Shown piece by piece: positions 23,431 to 34,416 of a stretch of DNA of 64,000 nt. A program made the position numbers and the translations under genes. How positions within the stretch are numbered: the first letter of the stretch is position 1; each line of letters begins with the position of its first letter. The DNA is from Syngnathus acus (taxonomy: Eukaryota > Chordata > Actinopteri > Syngnathiformes > Syngnathidae): contig NC_051089.1 of NCBI RefSeq assembly GCF_901709675.1, positions 2,759,476 to 2,823,475 of the forward strand, read 5' to 3'. The notes under the pieces are model-generated. The model ran no database searches, had not been told where the DNA came from, and worked only from the letters and a program-made list of their open reading frames with translations.

Positions 23431-26400
23431 GTCCAGTTGCATCCAAGGTTCATTTAAGGCGGTCCTGGGATCGTCCAGAAGCTTCCAAGGCGGATCCAAG
23501 GGGCATCCAAGGAGCATCCAAGGCGGTCCCGGCGTCGTCAAGGCGGATCCCAGGTGGATGTAAGGCGCATAAAAGGCGCATACGAAGCGCATCCAAGGCG
23601 GTCCCGGCGTCGTCCAGGCGCAATCAAGGCGGTCCCGGCGTCGTCCAGGCGCATCCAAGGCGGTCCCGGCGTTGTACAGGCCCATACAAGGGAGTCACAG
23701 CGTCATCCAGGCACATCTAAAGCTGTCCCAGCGTCATCCAGGCGCTTCCAAGGTGCATCCAGGGCAGTACCAGCGTCGTCCAGGCGCATCCAAGGTGCAT
23801 CCAGGGCAGTACCGGCGTCGTCCAGGCGCATCCAAGGCGCATGTAAGAAACATCCTAGGCAGTCCCGCCGTTGTCCAGGCGCATCCACGGTGGTTCCAGT
23901 GTCGTCTAAGCGCTTCCAAGGCACATCCAAGGCACATCCAAGGCAGTCCTGGCGTCATCCAGACCCATCTAAGGTTCATCCAAGGCAGTCCCGGAGTCGT
24001 CCAGCCTCATCCAAGGGGATCCCGGCGTCGTCCAGGCTCATTCCAAGGCGGGTCAGGCGTCGTCCAGGCGCATCCAAGCCACATTCAAGATGGTGTCGGT
24101 GTCCTTCAGGCACATCCAAAGAAGTCCTGGTGTCGTGCAGGCGCATCAAAGGCGCATCCATTGCGTATCAAAGGTGGTCCCGGCGTCGTCCAGGCGCATC
24201 TACGGCGGTCCCAGTGTCGTCCAGGTGCTACCAAGGTGGTCCCAGGGTTGTCCAGGCGCATACAAGGCGGTCCCAGCGTTGTCCAGGCACACCCAAGGCG
24301 TTCCCGGCGTCGTCCAGGCGCATCCAAAGTGCATCCGAGGTGGTCCCGGTATCGTCCAGGCGTCGTCCAGGCGTCGTCCAGGCGTCGTCCAGGCATCGTC
24401 CAGGCATCGTCAAGGCGCAACAAAGGCAGTCCCGGCGTCGTCCAGGCGCATCCAAGGCGGTCTCGCCATAGTCCAGGCGCATCCATGATGCATCCAAGGC
24501 AGTCCTGGTGTCATTCAGGCACATCTTAGGCGGGCCCAGCATCGTCCAGGCGCACCCAAAGCGATTAGAGCATCATCCAGGCGCACCCAAGGCTGTCCCA
24601 GCGTCGTCCGGGCGCATTCAAGGCAGTCCTGGCGTTGTCCAGGCGCATCCAAGCCGGTCCCGGAATCGTTCTGGCGCATCCAAGGCGCACTCAAGGCACA
24701 TCCTAGGCAGTCCTGGCGTCATCCACGCGCATCCACGGTGGTTCTGGCGTAGTCCAGGCGCATCCAAGGCACACCCAAGGCAGTCCCGGCGTCATCCAGG
24801 CGCATCCAAGGTGCATCCTTGGCAGTCCCGTGGTCGTCCGGCCTCATCCGAGGCGGTCCAGGGGTCGTCCAGGGGCATCCAAGGCTGTCCCGGCGTCATC
24901 CAGGCGCATACAAGGCACATCCAAGAAGGTACCAGCAACGTCCAGACACAACCAAGGCGGTCCTGGTGTCGTGCAGGCGCATCAGAGGCGCATCCGAGGT
25001 GCATCCAAGGAGCATCCAAGGCAGTCCCGGCGTCGTCCAGGCGCATCCAAGGCGGTCCTGGCGTCGTCCAGGCGCGTCCAAGTCAGGCCTAGCGTCGTCC
25101 AGGCGCATCCAAGGCGCATCCAAGGCGCATCCAAGGCACATCCAAGGCACATCCAAGGCAGTCCCGGCGTCGTCCAGGCACATCCAAGGCGGTCCCGGTG
25201 TCGTCCAGGTTCATCCAAAGCATATCCAAGGCCGTCCCCGCGTCGCATCCACGGCGCATCCAAGGCAGTCCCGGCGTCGTCCAGGCACATCCAAGGCGGG
25301 CTCAGCTTCATCCAGGCGCATCCAAAGCACATCCAAAGCGGTCCCGACGTCATCCAGGCGCATCCAAGGCGGTCGTGGCGTTGTCCAGGTGCATCTAAGG
25401 CGGTCCAAGCGTCGTCCAGGCGCATCCGAAGCAGTACTGACGTTGTCCAGGGGCACCCAAGGCATTCATCCAGGCGCCACCGAGGCAGTCCCGGCTTTGA
25501 CCAGGCGCATTCAAGGCGGTCCCTGCGCCAATCAGGTGTATCCAAGTTTGTCCCGGCGTTGTCCAGGTGTATCCACGGCAGTCCCAGCGTGATCCAGACG
25601 CATCCAAGGCAGTCCCAAAGTTGTCCAGGCGCATCCAAGTCACATCCAAGGTGGTCCCGGCATCATCCAGGTACACCCAAGGAGGTCCTGGTGTCGTCCA
25701 AGGCGCATCCAAGGCGCATCCAAGGCGCATCCAAGGCGCATCCAAGGTGGTCCCGGCATCATCCAGACACATCCAAGGCGGTCCCGGCGTCGGCCAGGCG
25801 CAACCAAGGCGGTCCCGGTGTCGTCCAGGCAGATCCAGGGCAGTCCTGTCATCGTCCAGGGGCATCCAAGGCGCATTCACGGTGATCCTGGCGTCGATTA
25901 GGCGCGTCCAAGGTGCATCCAAGGCATATTTCAAGCCAGGCCCGGCGTCTTCCAGGCGCATCCAAGGCGGTCCAAGCGTCGTCCAGGCGCATCCAAGGTG
26001 ATCCCGGCGTCGTCCAGGTGCATCCAAGGTGGTCCCGGCGTCGTCCAGGCACATACAAGGCGTCCTGGCGCATCCAAGCCGCATTTCAAGCCAGTCCCGG
26101 CGTCGTCCATGCGCATCCAAGGTGATCCCGGCGTCGTCCAGGTGCATTCAAGGTGATCCCGGCGTCGTCCAGTCGCATACAAGGCGGTCCTGGCATTGTC
26201 TCAGCGCATCCAAGGCAGTCCGGGCATCGTCCAGGCGCATCCAAGGCGGTCCCAGCATCGTCCAGGCGTATCCGAGGCAGTCCTGGCTTTGTCCAAGTGT
26301 ATCCAAGGCAATCCTCTCTTCGTCCAGACGCATCCAAGGCAGTCCCGAAGTTGTCCAGGCGCATCCAAGTCACATCCAAGGTGGTCCCGGCATCATCCAG

Positions 26401-28157
26401 GTACACCCAAGGAGGTCCTGGTGTCGTCCAAGGCGCATCCAAGGCGCATCCAAGGCGCATCCAAGGCGCATCCAAGGCGGTCCCGGCGTCGTACAGGCGC
26501 AACCAAGGCGGTCCCGGCGTCGTCCAGGCGCATCCAAGGCGGTCCCGGCGTCGGCCAGGCGCAACCAAGGCGGTCCCGGCGTCGTCTAGGTTCATGCAAG
26601 GCGGTCCCGGTGTCATCCAGGCAGATCCAGAGCAGTCCTGTCATCGTCCAGAGGCATCCAAGGCGCATTCACGGTGGTCCTGGCGTTGATTAGGCGCGTC
26701 CAAGGTGCATCCAAGGCACATTTCAAGCCAGTCCCGGCGTCTTCCAGGCGCATCCAAGGCGGTCCAAGCGTCGTCCAGGCGCATCCAAGGTGATCCCGGC
26801 ATCGTCTAGGTGCATCCAAGGTGATCCCGGCGTCGTCCAGGCGCATACAAGGCGATCCCGGCATCGTCCAGGTGCATCCAAGGTGATCCCGGCGTCGTCC
26901 AGGCGCATACAAGGCGGTCCTGGCGCATCCAAGGCACATTTCAAGCCAGTCCCGGCGTCGTCCAGGCGCATCCAAGGTGATCCCGGCGTCGTCCAGGTGC
27001 ATCCAAGGTGATCCCGGTGTCGTCCAGTCGCATACAAGGTGGTCCTGGCATTGTCTCAGCGCATCCAAGGCAGTCCGGGCATCGTCCAGGCGCATCCAAG
27101 GCGGTCCCAGCATCGTCCAGGCGTATCCGAGGCAGTCCTGGCTTTGTCCAAGTGCATCCAAGGCAATCCTCTCTTCGTCCAGACGCATCCAAGGCAGTCC
27201 CGAAGTTGTCCAGGCGCATCCAAGTCACATCCAAGGTGGTCCTGGCATCATCCAGGTACACCCAAGGAGGTCCTGGTGTCGTCCAAGGCGCATCCAAGGC
27301 GCATCCAAGGCGCATCCAAGGCGCATCCAAGGCGCATCCAAGGCGCATCCAAGGCGCATCCAAGGCGCATCCAAGGCGGTCCCGGCATCATCCAGACATC
27401 CAAGGCAGTCCCGGCGTCGTACAGGCACAAGCAAGGCGGTCCCGGCGTCGTCCAGGCGCATCCAAGCCAGTCCCGGTGTCGTCCAGGCGCATCCAAGGTG
27501 ATCCCGGCGTCGTCCAGGTGCATCCAAGGTGATCCCGGCGTCGTTCAGTCGCATACAAGGCGGTCCTGGCATTGTCTCAGCGCATCCAAGGCAGTCCGGG
27601 CATCGTCCAGGCGCATCCAAGGCGGTCCAAGCATCGTCCAGGCGTATCCGAGGCAGTCCTTGCTTTGTCCAAGTGCATCCAAGGCAATCCTCTCTTCGTC
27701 CAGGCGCCTCCGAGGCTGTCCCAGCATCGTCCGGGCACATCCAAGGCGGTCCGGGCGTCGTCCAGGCGCATTCGAAGGAGTCCTGGCTTCTTCCAGGCAC
27801 ATCCAAGGCAGTCCTGGCTTCGTCCGGGCCCATCCAAGGTGCTCCTAGCTTTGTCCAGGCAGTACTGGCTTTGTCCAGGCGCATCCAAGGCGCGTCAAAG
27901 GCAGCCCCGGCGTTGTCCAACATCCAAGGCGTTCCTGGCTTTGTCCAGGCTTATCCAAGGAGGTCCCGAATTCATCCAGGCGCATCCAAGTCGGTCCGGG
28001 CGTTTTCCAGGCGCATCTAAGGCAGTCCAGGCGGATCCAAGGCGGTTCCAAGGCGGTTCCAAGGTGGTTCCAAGGCGGTTCCAAGGCGGTCCTGGCATTG
28101 TCCAGACGCATCCAAGGCGGTCCCGGCTTCTTCCATGCACATCCAAGGCAGTCCATG
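23431..28157 (+). repeat. 31-bp minisatellite, long block B1 (unit 1)
   Basis: About 4.7 kb of the 31-bp repeat, right of Rex3. Sub-module runs: GGCGTCGTCCA repeated around 24,355-24,410; GGCGCATCCAA repeated at 25,099-25,150, 25,708-25,750, 26,430-26,475 and 27,287-27,374 (8 copies); GGCGGTTCCAA repeated at 28,033-28,085. Higher-order repeats are visible: the signature ATTGTCTCAGCGC occurs at 26,195, 27,050 and 27,571 with the same neighbours. Frames of up to 351 codons are open on both strands but are repeat artefacts. Confidence 0.93.
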
Positions 28158-29386
28158 CTTGAGGTTTTTCAGCGAAAACGGGCTGAATATTGCCAACAAT
28201 CATCCCACTTTGTGAATGCTACTTCAGCATTCACTATAAGCATCATATAAAGCAGCGTACCAAATTGCTCAGTGCGAGAAAAAAAAACACTATTGCAGAA
28301 GACCTACTTGCAGTCGTGGATATGGTCTCCGTCATGCTGCCTCATTTACATTATAAAAGAAATCATTTTATTTATTTTTGTTTTGTAGGGTAAAATGTTT
28401 ATATATTGTGCTCCTTACATTGAATTGAATATTATTTATTGCTGTTATTTTATTTCATATTATGTTAGCTTATTTTATAGTATTTTCTTCAGCATAAAAT
28501 GGCAGTTGGTCAAGAATGTTTAGAATTTAAATATTCATAATTTATTTTTTAATTTCAGGCAAAGTGATGCACATTGAATCGGTTCTGTTACAGACACAAA
28601 AACAATGTTGTAATAAAGTTATTCTTTACTGTAAGTTGACCTTTCTTTTTTATTTATTTTTTGTTTCTTTAATCATTAAAGAATCATTAAAGTTTAATGT
28701 TAATAAGGGTACAAGCGCAACATTTTTTCTTCTCCTTGGGGGGGCATCAGGGAATTGATTGAGCAGCACTGATCTAAGCGCAGGCGCAGGGCAGGGCAGG
28801 GGTGGGCAGGGCAGGGCAGGGCAGGGCAGGGCAAGGGCAGGCAGGGCAGTTTCAACCAGAAGCAGGCACATGACATAGCCGCAAACAACAGACTGATGCT
28901 AGTTGAGTTAATCTGTCGATGGTGTTTTCCACCATTGATGCGTTAGCATCAAGCTAACCAACCTTAGCATTCATCACATTTTCTTCACATACTGTGTCAA
29001 ATCTGTATTGGGTGGTTCGCAGCCACCAAAATATTTTAGCCACTAAGCTTCAATCAGTTTTAGTATACATAATATATTGTCTGCTGTGAGTATTGTTATA
29101 TTTTCTGCCTACAAGTGTTGCTGCAAAGTTTGTGTTCAAATATCAGTGTTATATTGCAGTTATAACGACTGCAATATTAATTTAGAATTGTTAGCATTGT
29201 ATGTTAGCATTAAGCTCAGACAAAACTAAAACATCCGGGAGATGCTAAAATACTTGTCGTACAGTGTGACTTTTGTAAATGAGAAATAATGACTTACTTG
29301 TTTGCTGTTCTCCTCGAGTATTCAGATCATAATGGCAGACGTAATTTTTGGAACCACATTTAAGGCGGTCCCAGCGTTGTCCAGGT
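28158..29386 (+). other. Spacer S1: AT-rich inter-minisatellite segment with hAT-like end
   Basis: About 1.2 kb of AT-rich DNA with no gene. Contains 'aatttcagg' and AATAAA-like text near 28,550-28,620; a probable hAT terminus read on the minus strand from 28,771 (CAGTGCTGCTCAAT, then a C7 tract and aaggagaag); a (GGGCA)n tract (28,785-28,850); and a perfect 10-bp inverted repeat, ATATTGCAGT/ACTGCAATAT, with a 7-base loop near 29,151-29,177. 'gttagcat' and 'gctaac' words are typical of teleost MITEs, so S is probably old transposon DNA. Confidence 0.8.
28785..28850 (+). repeat. (GGGCA)n minisatellite with G-quadruplex potential
   Basis: Runs of GGG separated by CA. The uninterrupted core after 'ggggt' has 6 GGGCA units here, 5 in S2 (about 38,960-39,020), 7 in S3 (50,199-50,268) and 5 in S4 (61,384-61,442). 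It resembles the GGGCAGG core of hypervariable vertebrate minisatellites. Confidence 0.9.
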
Positions 29387-29395
29387 ACATCCAAT

Positions 29396-30405
29396 ATACT
29401 TTTCTATTTTGATCTACTTCATCTATTTACTCTTCTACTTTTATCTATTTACTTTTCTATTTTTATCTGTTTATTTTTATCTTTTTACTTATCCAGTTTT
29501 GTGTATTTAATTATCTACTTCTATATACTTATCTATTTTATGTTTTTCCATCCCTCCATCCATCCATCCATCCAGCCACTATTTTTATCGGTTTACTTAT
29601 CTATTTTTATCGACTTTTTACTTATCCATTTTTATCTATTTACTTTACTACTTCTATATACTTATCCATTTTATCTATTTAATTATCTAATTTTATCCAT
29701 CCTCCATCCATCCATCCATCCAGCCACTATTTTTATCTGTTTACCTATCTATTTTTATCTACTTTTTACTCATCCATTTTTATCTATTTACTTATCTACT
29801 TCTATAAACTTATGTATTTTATCTATTTCCTTATCTAATTTTATCCATCCTCCATCCATCCATCCATCCAGCCACTATTTTTATCTGTTTACCTATCTAT
29901 TTTTATCTACTTTTTACTCATCCATTTTTATCTATTTACTTATCTACTTCTATAAACGTATGTATTTTATCTATTTCCTTATCTATTTTTATCCATCCCT
30001 CCTTCCGTCCATCCATCCATCCACTATTTTTATCTGTTTACTTATCTATTTTTATTTACTTTTTACTTATCCATTTTTATCTATTTACTTATCTACTTCT
30101 ATAAACTTATGGGTTTTATCTATTTCCTTATCTATTTTTATCCATCCATCCATCCATCCACTATTTTTATCAGTTTACTTATCTACTTTTTATCTACTTA
30201 TCTATTTACTTATTTACATTTTTAGTTATGTATTTTTATATATTTACTTATCTTATTCTCTCTATTCGGCATCAGTCTCAAAAGTCTCTTGAGTCTGGAC
30301 GTTTGGTCTTCACACCGCGTCTTCTGTAGCTGGTGAGTCCAATCCATAAGAGACAAACGTGGCCGCAGATGTTACAGGTGTGGGCCGGATCTGGTGTTGG
30401 TGGGG
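29396..30405 (-). mobile_element. 5'-truncated LINE-like insertion with AT-rich microsatellite tail (unit 2)
   Basis: A 1,010-bp block interrupts the minisatellite and is flanked by the 9-bp direct repeat ACATCCAAT (29,387-29,395 and 30,406-30,414); removing one copy restores the repeat register. Unit 1 retains the uninterrupted site. On the minus strand the right end (30,400-30,290) reads HTCNICGHVC followed by an IGL-S-Y-RRR pattern, resembling the CX2C...H/C finger at the C-terminus of some LINE ORF2 proteins (the histidine is lost). After a short 3' region comes a long tail of TATC/TTATC/CATC words, which includes five copies of a ~148-bp repeat (cactattttt at 29,577, 29,725, 29,873, 30,022, 30,159). 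The LINE family is not determined. Confidence 0.6.
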
Positions 30406-32265
30406 ACATCCAATGCGGACCCGGCGTCATCCAGGCGCGGCCGAGGCGGTCCCGGCGTCGTCCAGGCGCATCTGTGAAGGTCCCGGCGTCGTCCAGGCGC
30501 ATCTGAGGCAGTCCTGCCTTTGTCCGGGTGCATCCAGGGCGGTCCTGGCTTCATCCAGGCGCATTCAAGGCAGTCCTGGCTTCGTCCAGGCAGTCCTAAC
30601 TTCGTCCAGGCTCATTCAAGACAGTCCTGGTTTTGTCCAGGTGCATCCAAGGCAGTCCAGGCGCATCCAAGGCAGTCCCGGCGTGGTCCAGGCGCATCCA
30701 AGGCGAACCCAGCATTGTACAGGCGCATTCAAGGCGGCCCTGGCGTGGTCCAGGCGCATCCATGGCGCATCCATGGCGCATCCATGGCGCATCCATGGCG
30801 CATCCAAGCCGCATCCAAGCCGCATCCAAGGCGGTCCCGCCGTCGTCCAGGGTCACCCAAGGTGATCCCGGCGTCATCCAGGCGCATACAAGACGGTACC
30901 GGCGTCGTCCAGGCGCATCCAAGCCGGTCTCTGCGTCGCTCAAGGTGCATCCAAGAGGGTCCCGGCGTCGTCCAGGCGCATCCAATGCGGATCTAAGGCT
31001 CATCCAAAGCAGTGCCGTCGTTGTCTGGGCGCACGCAGGGTGCATGTAACGCGCATTCAAGGCGGTCCCAACGTCGTCCAGGCACAATCAAGGCGGTCCT
31101 GGCGTCCAGGCGCATTCAAAGCAGTCCCAGCATCGTCCAGGGGCATCCAAAGTCCCGCCGATCTCCAGACGCATCCAAGAAGGACCAGGCGTCGTCCAAG
31201 CGCACCCAAGGCAATCCCAGCGGCGTCCAGGCGCATCCAAGACACTCCCGGCGTCGTCCAGGCGCATCCAAGACGGATCCAAAGCGCATCCAAGGTGGTC
31301 TCGCCGCTGTCCAGGCGCATCCTAGACGGTCCCGTCATTGTCCAGGCGCATCCAAAGCGGTTTCGGCGTTGACCAGGCGCATCCAAAGCGGTCCCGGCGT
31401 CCTCCAGGCGAATCCAAGCCGGTCTCAGTGTCGTCCAGGCACATCCAAAATGATCCCTGCGTCGTCCAAGGCGAATCCAAGGCGGTCCCGGCGTCGTCAA
31501 AGCACATCCAAGGCAGTCCTGGCATACAGAAGTATTCAAGGAGTATCCGAGGCAGTCCCAGCATCATCCAGGCGCAACCAAGGCGGTCCCAGCGTCCAGG
31601 CGCATTCAAGGCGGTACCAGCATCGTCCAGGCACATCCAAGGCAGTCCCAGCGTTGTCCAGGTGCACCCAAGGCAGTCAAAGCGGCGTCCAGGCGCACCC
31701 AAGGCGGTACTGACGTTGTCCAGGCACATTCAAGGCAGTCCTAGCGTTGTCCAGGTGCATCCAAGGCGCATGTAAGGCGGTCCCCAGGGTCGTCCAGAAG
31801 CTTCCAAGGCTGATCCAAGGCGGATCCAAGGCACATCCAAAGCGGGTCCCGCCGTCGACGCGCATCCAAGGCGCATCCAAGGCGCATCCAAGGTGGTCCC
31901 GGCCAAGTCCAGGCGCATTCAAGGCGGTCCCGGTGTTGTCCAGGCCCATCCAAGCCAGTCCCAGCGTTGTCCAGGCGCAACCAAGGTGGTCCCAGCGTCC
32001 AGGCGCATGGAAGGCAGTACAGGCGTCGTCCAGGCACATCCAAGACAGTCACGGCGACGTCCAGGCGCATCCGAGACACATCCAACGCGGTCCCGGCGTT
32101 GTCCAGGTGCATTTACGGTGGTCCTGGCGTTGTCTAGGCGCATCCAAGGCGCATTCAAGGCACATCCAAGGCGTTCCCGGCGTCCTCTAGGCGCATCCAT
32201 AGCGGCCCAAGCGCTGTCCACGCGCGCCCAAGACGGTACTGACGTGGTACTGACGTGGTACTGAC
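30406..32265 (+). repeat. 31-bp minisatellite, short block C1 (unit 2)
   Basis: 1.86 kb, homologous to block A of unit 1. An 11-bp locus at 30,753-30,830 has 5 GGCGCATCC(A/T) modules and 2 CCGCATCCAA modules. The block ends in three copies of GGTACTGACGT (about 32,235-32,265) joined directly to truncated Rex3. Relative to C2 and C3 it has one extra G (gcgggtcccgcc near 31,845). Confidence 0.92.
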
Positions 32266-32273
32266 GGGGTCTC

Positions 32274-33537
32274 CTACCGGTGGGACATGCCCGGAACACC
32301 TCCCCAGGGAGGCGTCCAGGAGGCATCCTGATGATGCCCGAGCCGCCTCATCCGGCTCCTCTCAACGTGGAGGAGTAGCGACTCTACTCTGAGTCTCTCC
32401 CGGATGACCGAACTTCTCACCCTATCTCTAAGGGAGAGCCCGGACATCCTGCGGAGAAAACTCATTTCGGCCGCTTGTATCCGGGATCTCGTTCTTTCGG
32501 TCACGACCCATACATAGCTCGTGACCATAGGTGAGGGTAGGAGCGTAAATCGCCTGGTAAATTGAGAACTTTGCCTTTTGGCTCAGCTCTCTCTTTACCA
32601 CGACAGACCGGTACAGAGTCCGCATTACTGCCGACGCTGCACCGATCCGCCAGTCGATCTCGCGCTCCATCCTCCCCTCACTCGTGAACAAGACCCCAAG
32701 ATACTTAAACTCCTCCACTTGGGGCAGGATCTCATCCCCGATCCGGAGAGGGCACTCCACCCTTTTCCGATCGAGGACCATGGACTCGGATTTGGAGGTG
32801 CTGACCCTCATCCCGACCGCTTCACACTCTGCTGCGAACCGCTCCAGTGAGAGCTGGAGATCACGGCCAACAGCACCACGTCGTCTGCAAAAAGCAGAGA
32901 CGCGATGCTGAGGTCCCCAAACCGGACCCACAACGCCTCGGCTGCGCCTAGAAATTCTGTCCATAAAATTTATGAACAGAATTGGGGACAAAGGGCAGCG
33001 TTGGCGGAGTCCAACCCTCACTGGGAACAAATCCGACTTACTGCCAGAAATGCGGACCAAACTCTGGCATCGGTGATACAGGGACCGAACCGCCCTTATC
33101 GGTTGGCTCGGTACCTTGTACTCCCGAAGCACCCCCCACAGAACCTCCCGAGGGACACGGTCGAACGCCTTCTCCAAGTCCACAAAACACATGTGGACTG
33201 GTTGGGCGAACTCCCATGCACCCTCGAGGATCCTGCTGAGGGTGAAGAGCTGGTCCACTGTTCCACGGCCAGGACGAAAGCCACACTGTTCCTCCTGGAT
33301 CCGAGGTTCGACCTCCCGGCGGACCCTCCTCTCCAGCACCCCTGAATAGACCTTACCAGGGAGGCTGAGGAGTGTAATTCCCTGTAATTGGAACACACCC
33401 TCCGGTCCCCCTTCATAAAGAGGGGAACCACCACCCCAGTCTGCCAATCCAGAGGCACTGTCCCCAATGGAATTGAGGAGGTCTTCGAAGTATTCTCCCC
33501 ACCGACACACGACGTCCCGAGTCGAGGTCAGCAGCAC
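32274..33537 (-). pseudogene. Rex3 reverse transcriptase remnant, copy 2
   Basis: Same 369-codon main frame (33,537-32,428) and same lesions as copy 1: FADD box one base out of frame, 4-bp catacata duplication, C-terminus in another frame (32,528 downward). The shared 2-bp deletion shortens that C-terminal frame to 84 codons. One private change turns EYGVPSQ into EYKVPSQ. Confidence 0.87.
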
Positions 33538-33570
33538 GCCATCTCCACTGTAAACAGTGTTGACGTCGCA

Positions 33571-34416
33571 CTACTTCCCCCTCCTGAGACGCCGGATGGT
33601 GGACCAGAATTTCCTCGAAGCCGTCCGGAAGTCATTCTCCATGGCCTCGCCAAACTCCTCCCACGCCCGGGTTTTTGCCTCAGCAACCGCCGAAGACGCG
33701 TTCCGCTTGGCCATCCGGTACCTGTCAACTGCCTCCGGAGTCCCGCAGGCCAAAACGGCCCGATAGGACTCCTTCTTCAGCTTGACGGCATCCCTTACCG
33801 CCGGTGTCCACCAGCGGGTTCGGGGATTGCCGCCACGAAGGCACCAATGACCTTACGGCCACAGCTCCGGTCGGCCGCCTCAACAATGGAGGCGCGGAAC
33901 AAGGTCCACTCGGACTCAATGTCCACTCGGACTCAATGTCCCCCGCCTCCCCTGGGACGTGGGAAAAGCTCTGCCGGAGGTGGGAGTTGAAGCTCTTCCT
34001 GACAGGGGATTCTGCCAGACGTTCCCAGCAGACCCTCACAGAGCGTTTGGGTCTGCCAGGTCGGACCGGCATCTTCCCCCACAATCGGAGCCAACCCACC
34101 ACCAGGTGGTGATCAGTTGACAGCTCCGCCCCTCTCTTCGCCAGAGTGTCCAAAACATGCGGCCGCAAATCCGATGACACGACTACAAAGTCGATCATCG
34201 AACTGCGGCCTAGGGTGTCCTGATGCCAAGTGCACACATGGACACCCTTATGTTTGAACATGGTGTTCATTATTGAAAATCCGTGTCGAGCACAGAAGTC
34301 CAATAATAGAACACCGCTTGGGTTCAGATCGGGGGGGGCCGTTCCTCCCAATCACGCCCTTCCAGGTCTCACTGTCATTGCCCACGTGAGCATTGAAGTC
34401 ACCCAGTAGAACGATC
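33571..34416 (-). pseudogene. Rex3 endonuclease remnant, copy 2, extra frameshift
   Basis: Carries the endonuclease blocks of copy 1, but the G tract at 34,331-34,338 has 8 rather than 7 G. This separates GDFNAHVG (frame from 34,439) from the MIDFVVV and STDHHLVV blocks (frame from 34,351). The 17-bp duplication is shared. Confidence 0.86.

Larger units (their letters stand above)
32266..34416 (-). mobile_element. Rex3: Rex3 copy 2, truncated at both ends
   Basis: Near-identical to copy 1 from its 5' truncation inward, but the 3' end stops at 'ggggtctcc': the terminal ~190 bp and the CATC tail are gone, together with ~350 bp of neighbouring minisatellite. Shared with copies 3 and 4: this deletion and a 2-bp deletion (gatgatgc where copy 1 has gatgagatgc). 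Private: an eighth G at 34,331-34,338 and a CC-to-TT change near 33,116. Confidence 0.88.

Noticed and set aside
23431-28157. CRISPR-like array (regular ~31-bp repeats)
   Set aside because: The repeats are contiguous with no unique spacers, and the genome is vertebrate.
17887-28774. One giant hAT element from the CAGGGG end at 17,887 to the hAT-like end near 28,771
   Set aside because: The two termini belong to different hAT-type families (CAGGGGTGCCC versus CAGTGCTGCTC) and no 8-bp target duplication is found.
28650-28888. Small Pro/Cys/Leu-rich frames (CPALPCPALP) on the minus strand
   Set aside because: Translation of the (GGGCA)n tract; the frame changes with repeat number between units.
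29348-30292. 314-codon Ile/Tyr/Leu/Ser-rich frame that looks like a multi-pass membrane protein (repeated 'IHPSIHPS' and 'IYFYLLFTYPF')
   Set aside because: It is the translation of the CATC/TATC microsatellite tail. In unit 3 a single 4-bp repeat change breaks it, with no sign of selection on the frame.
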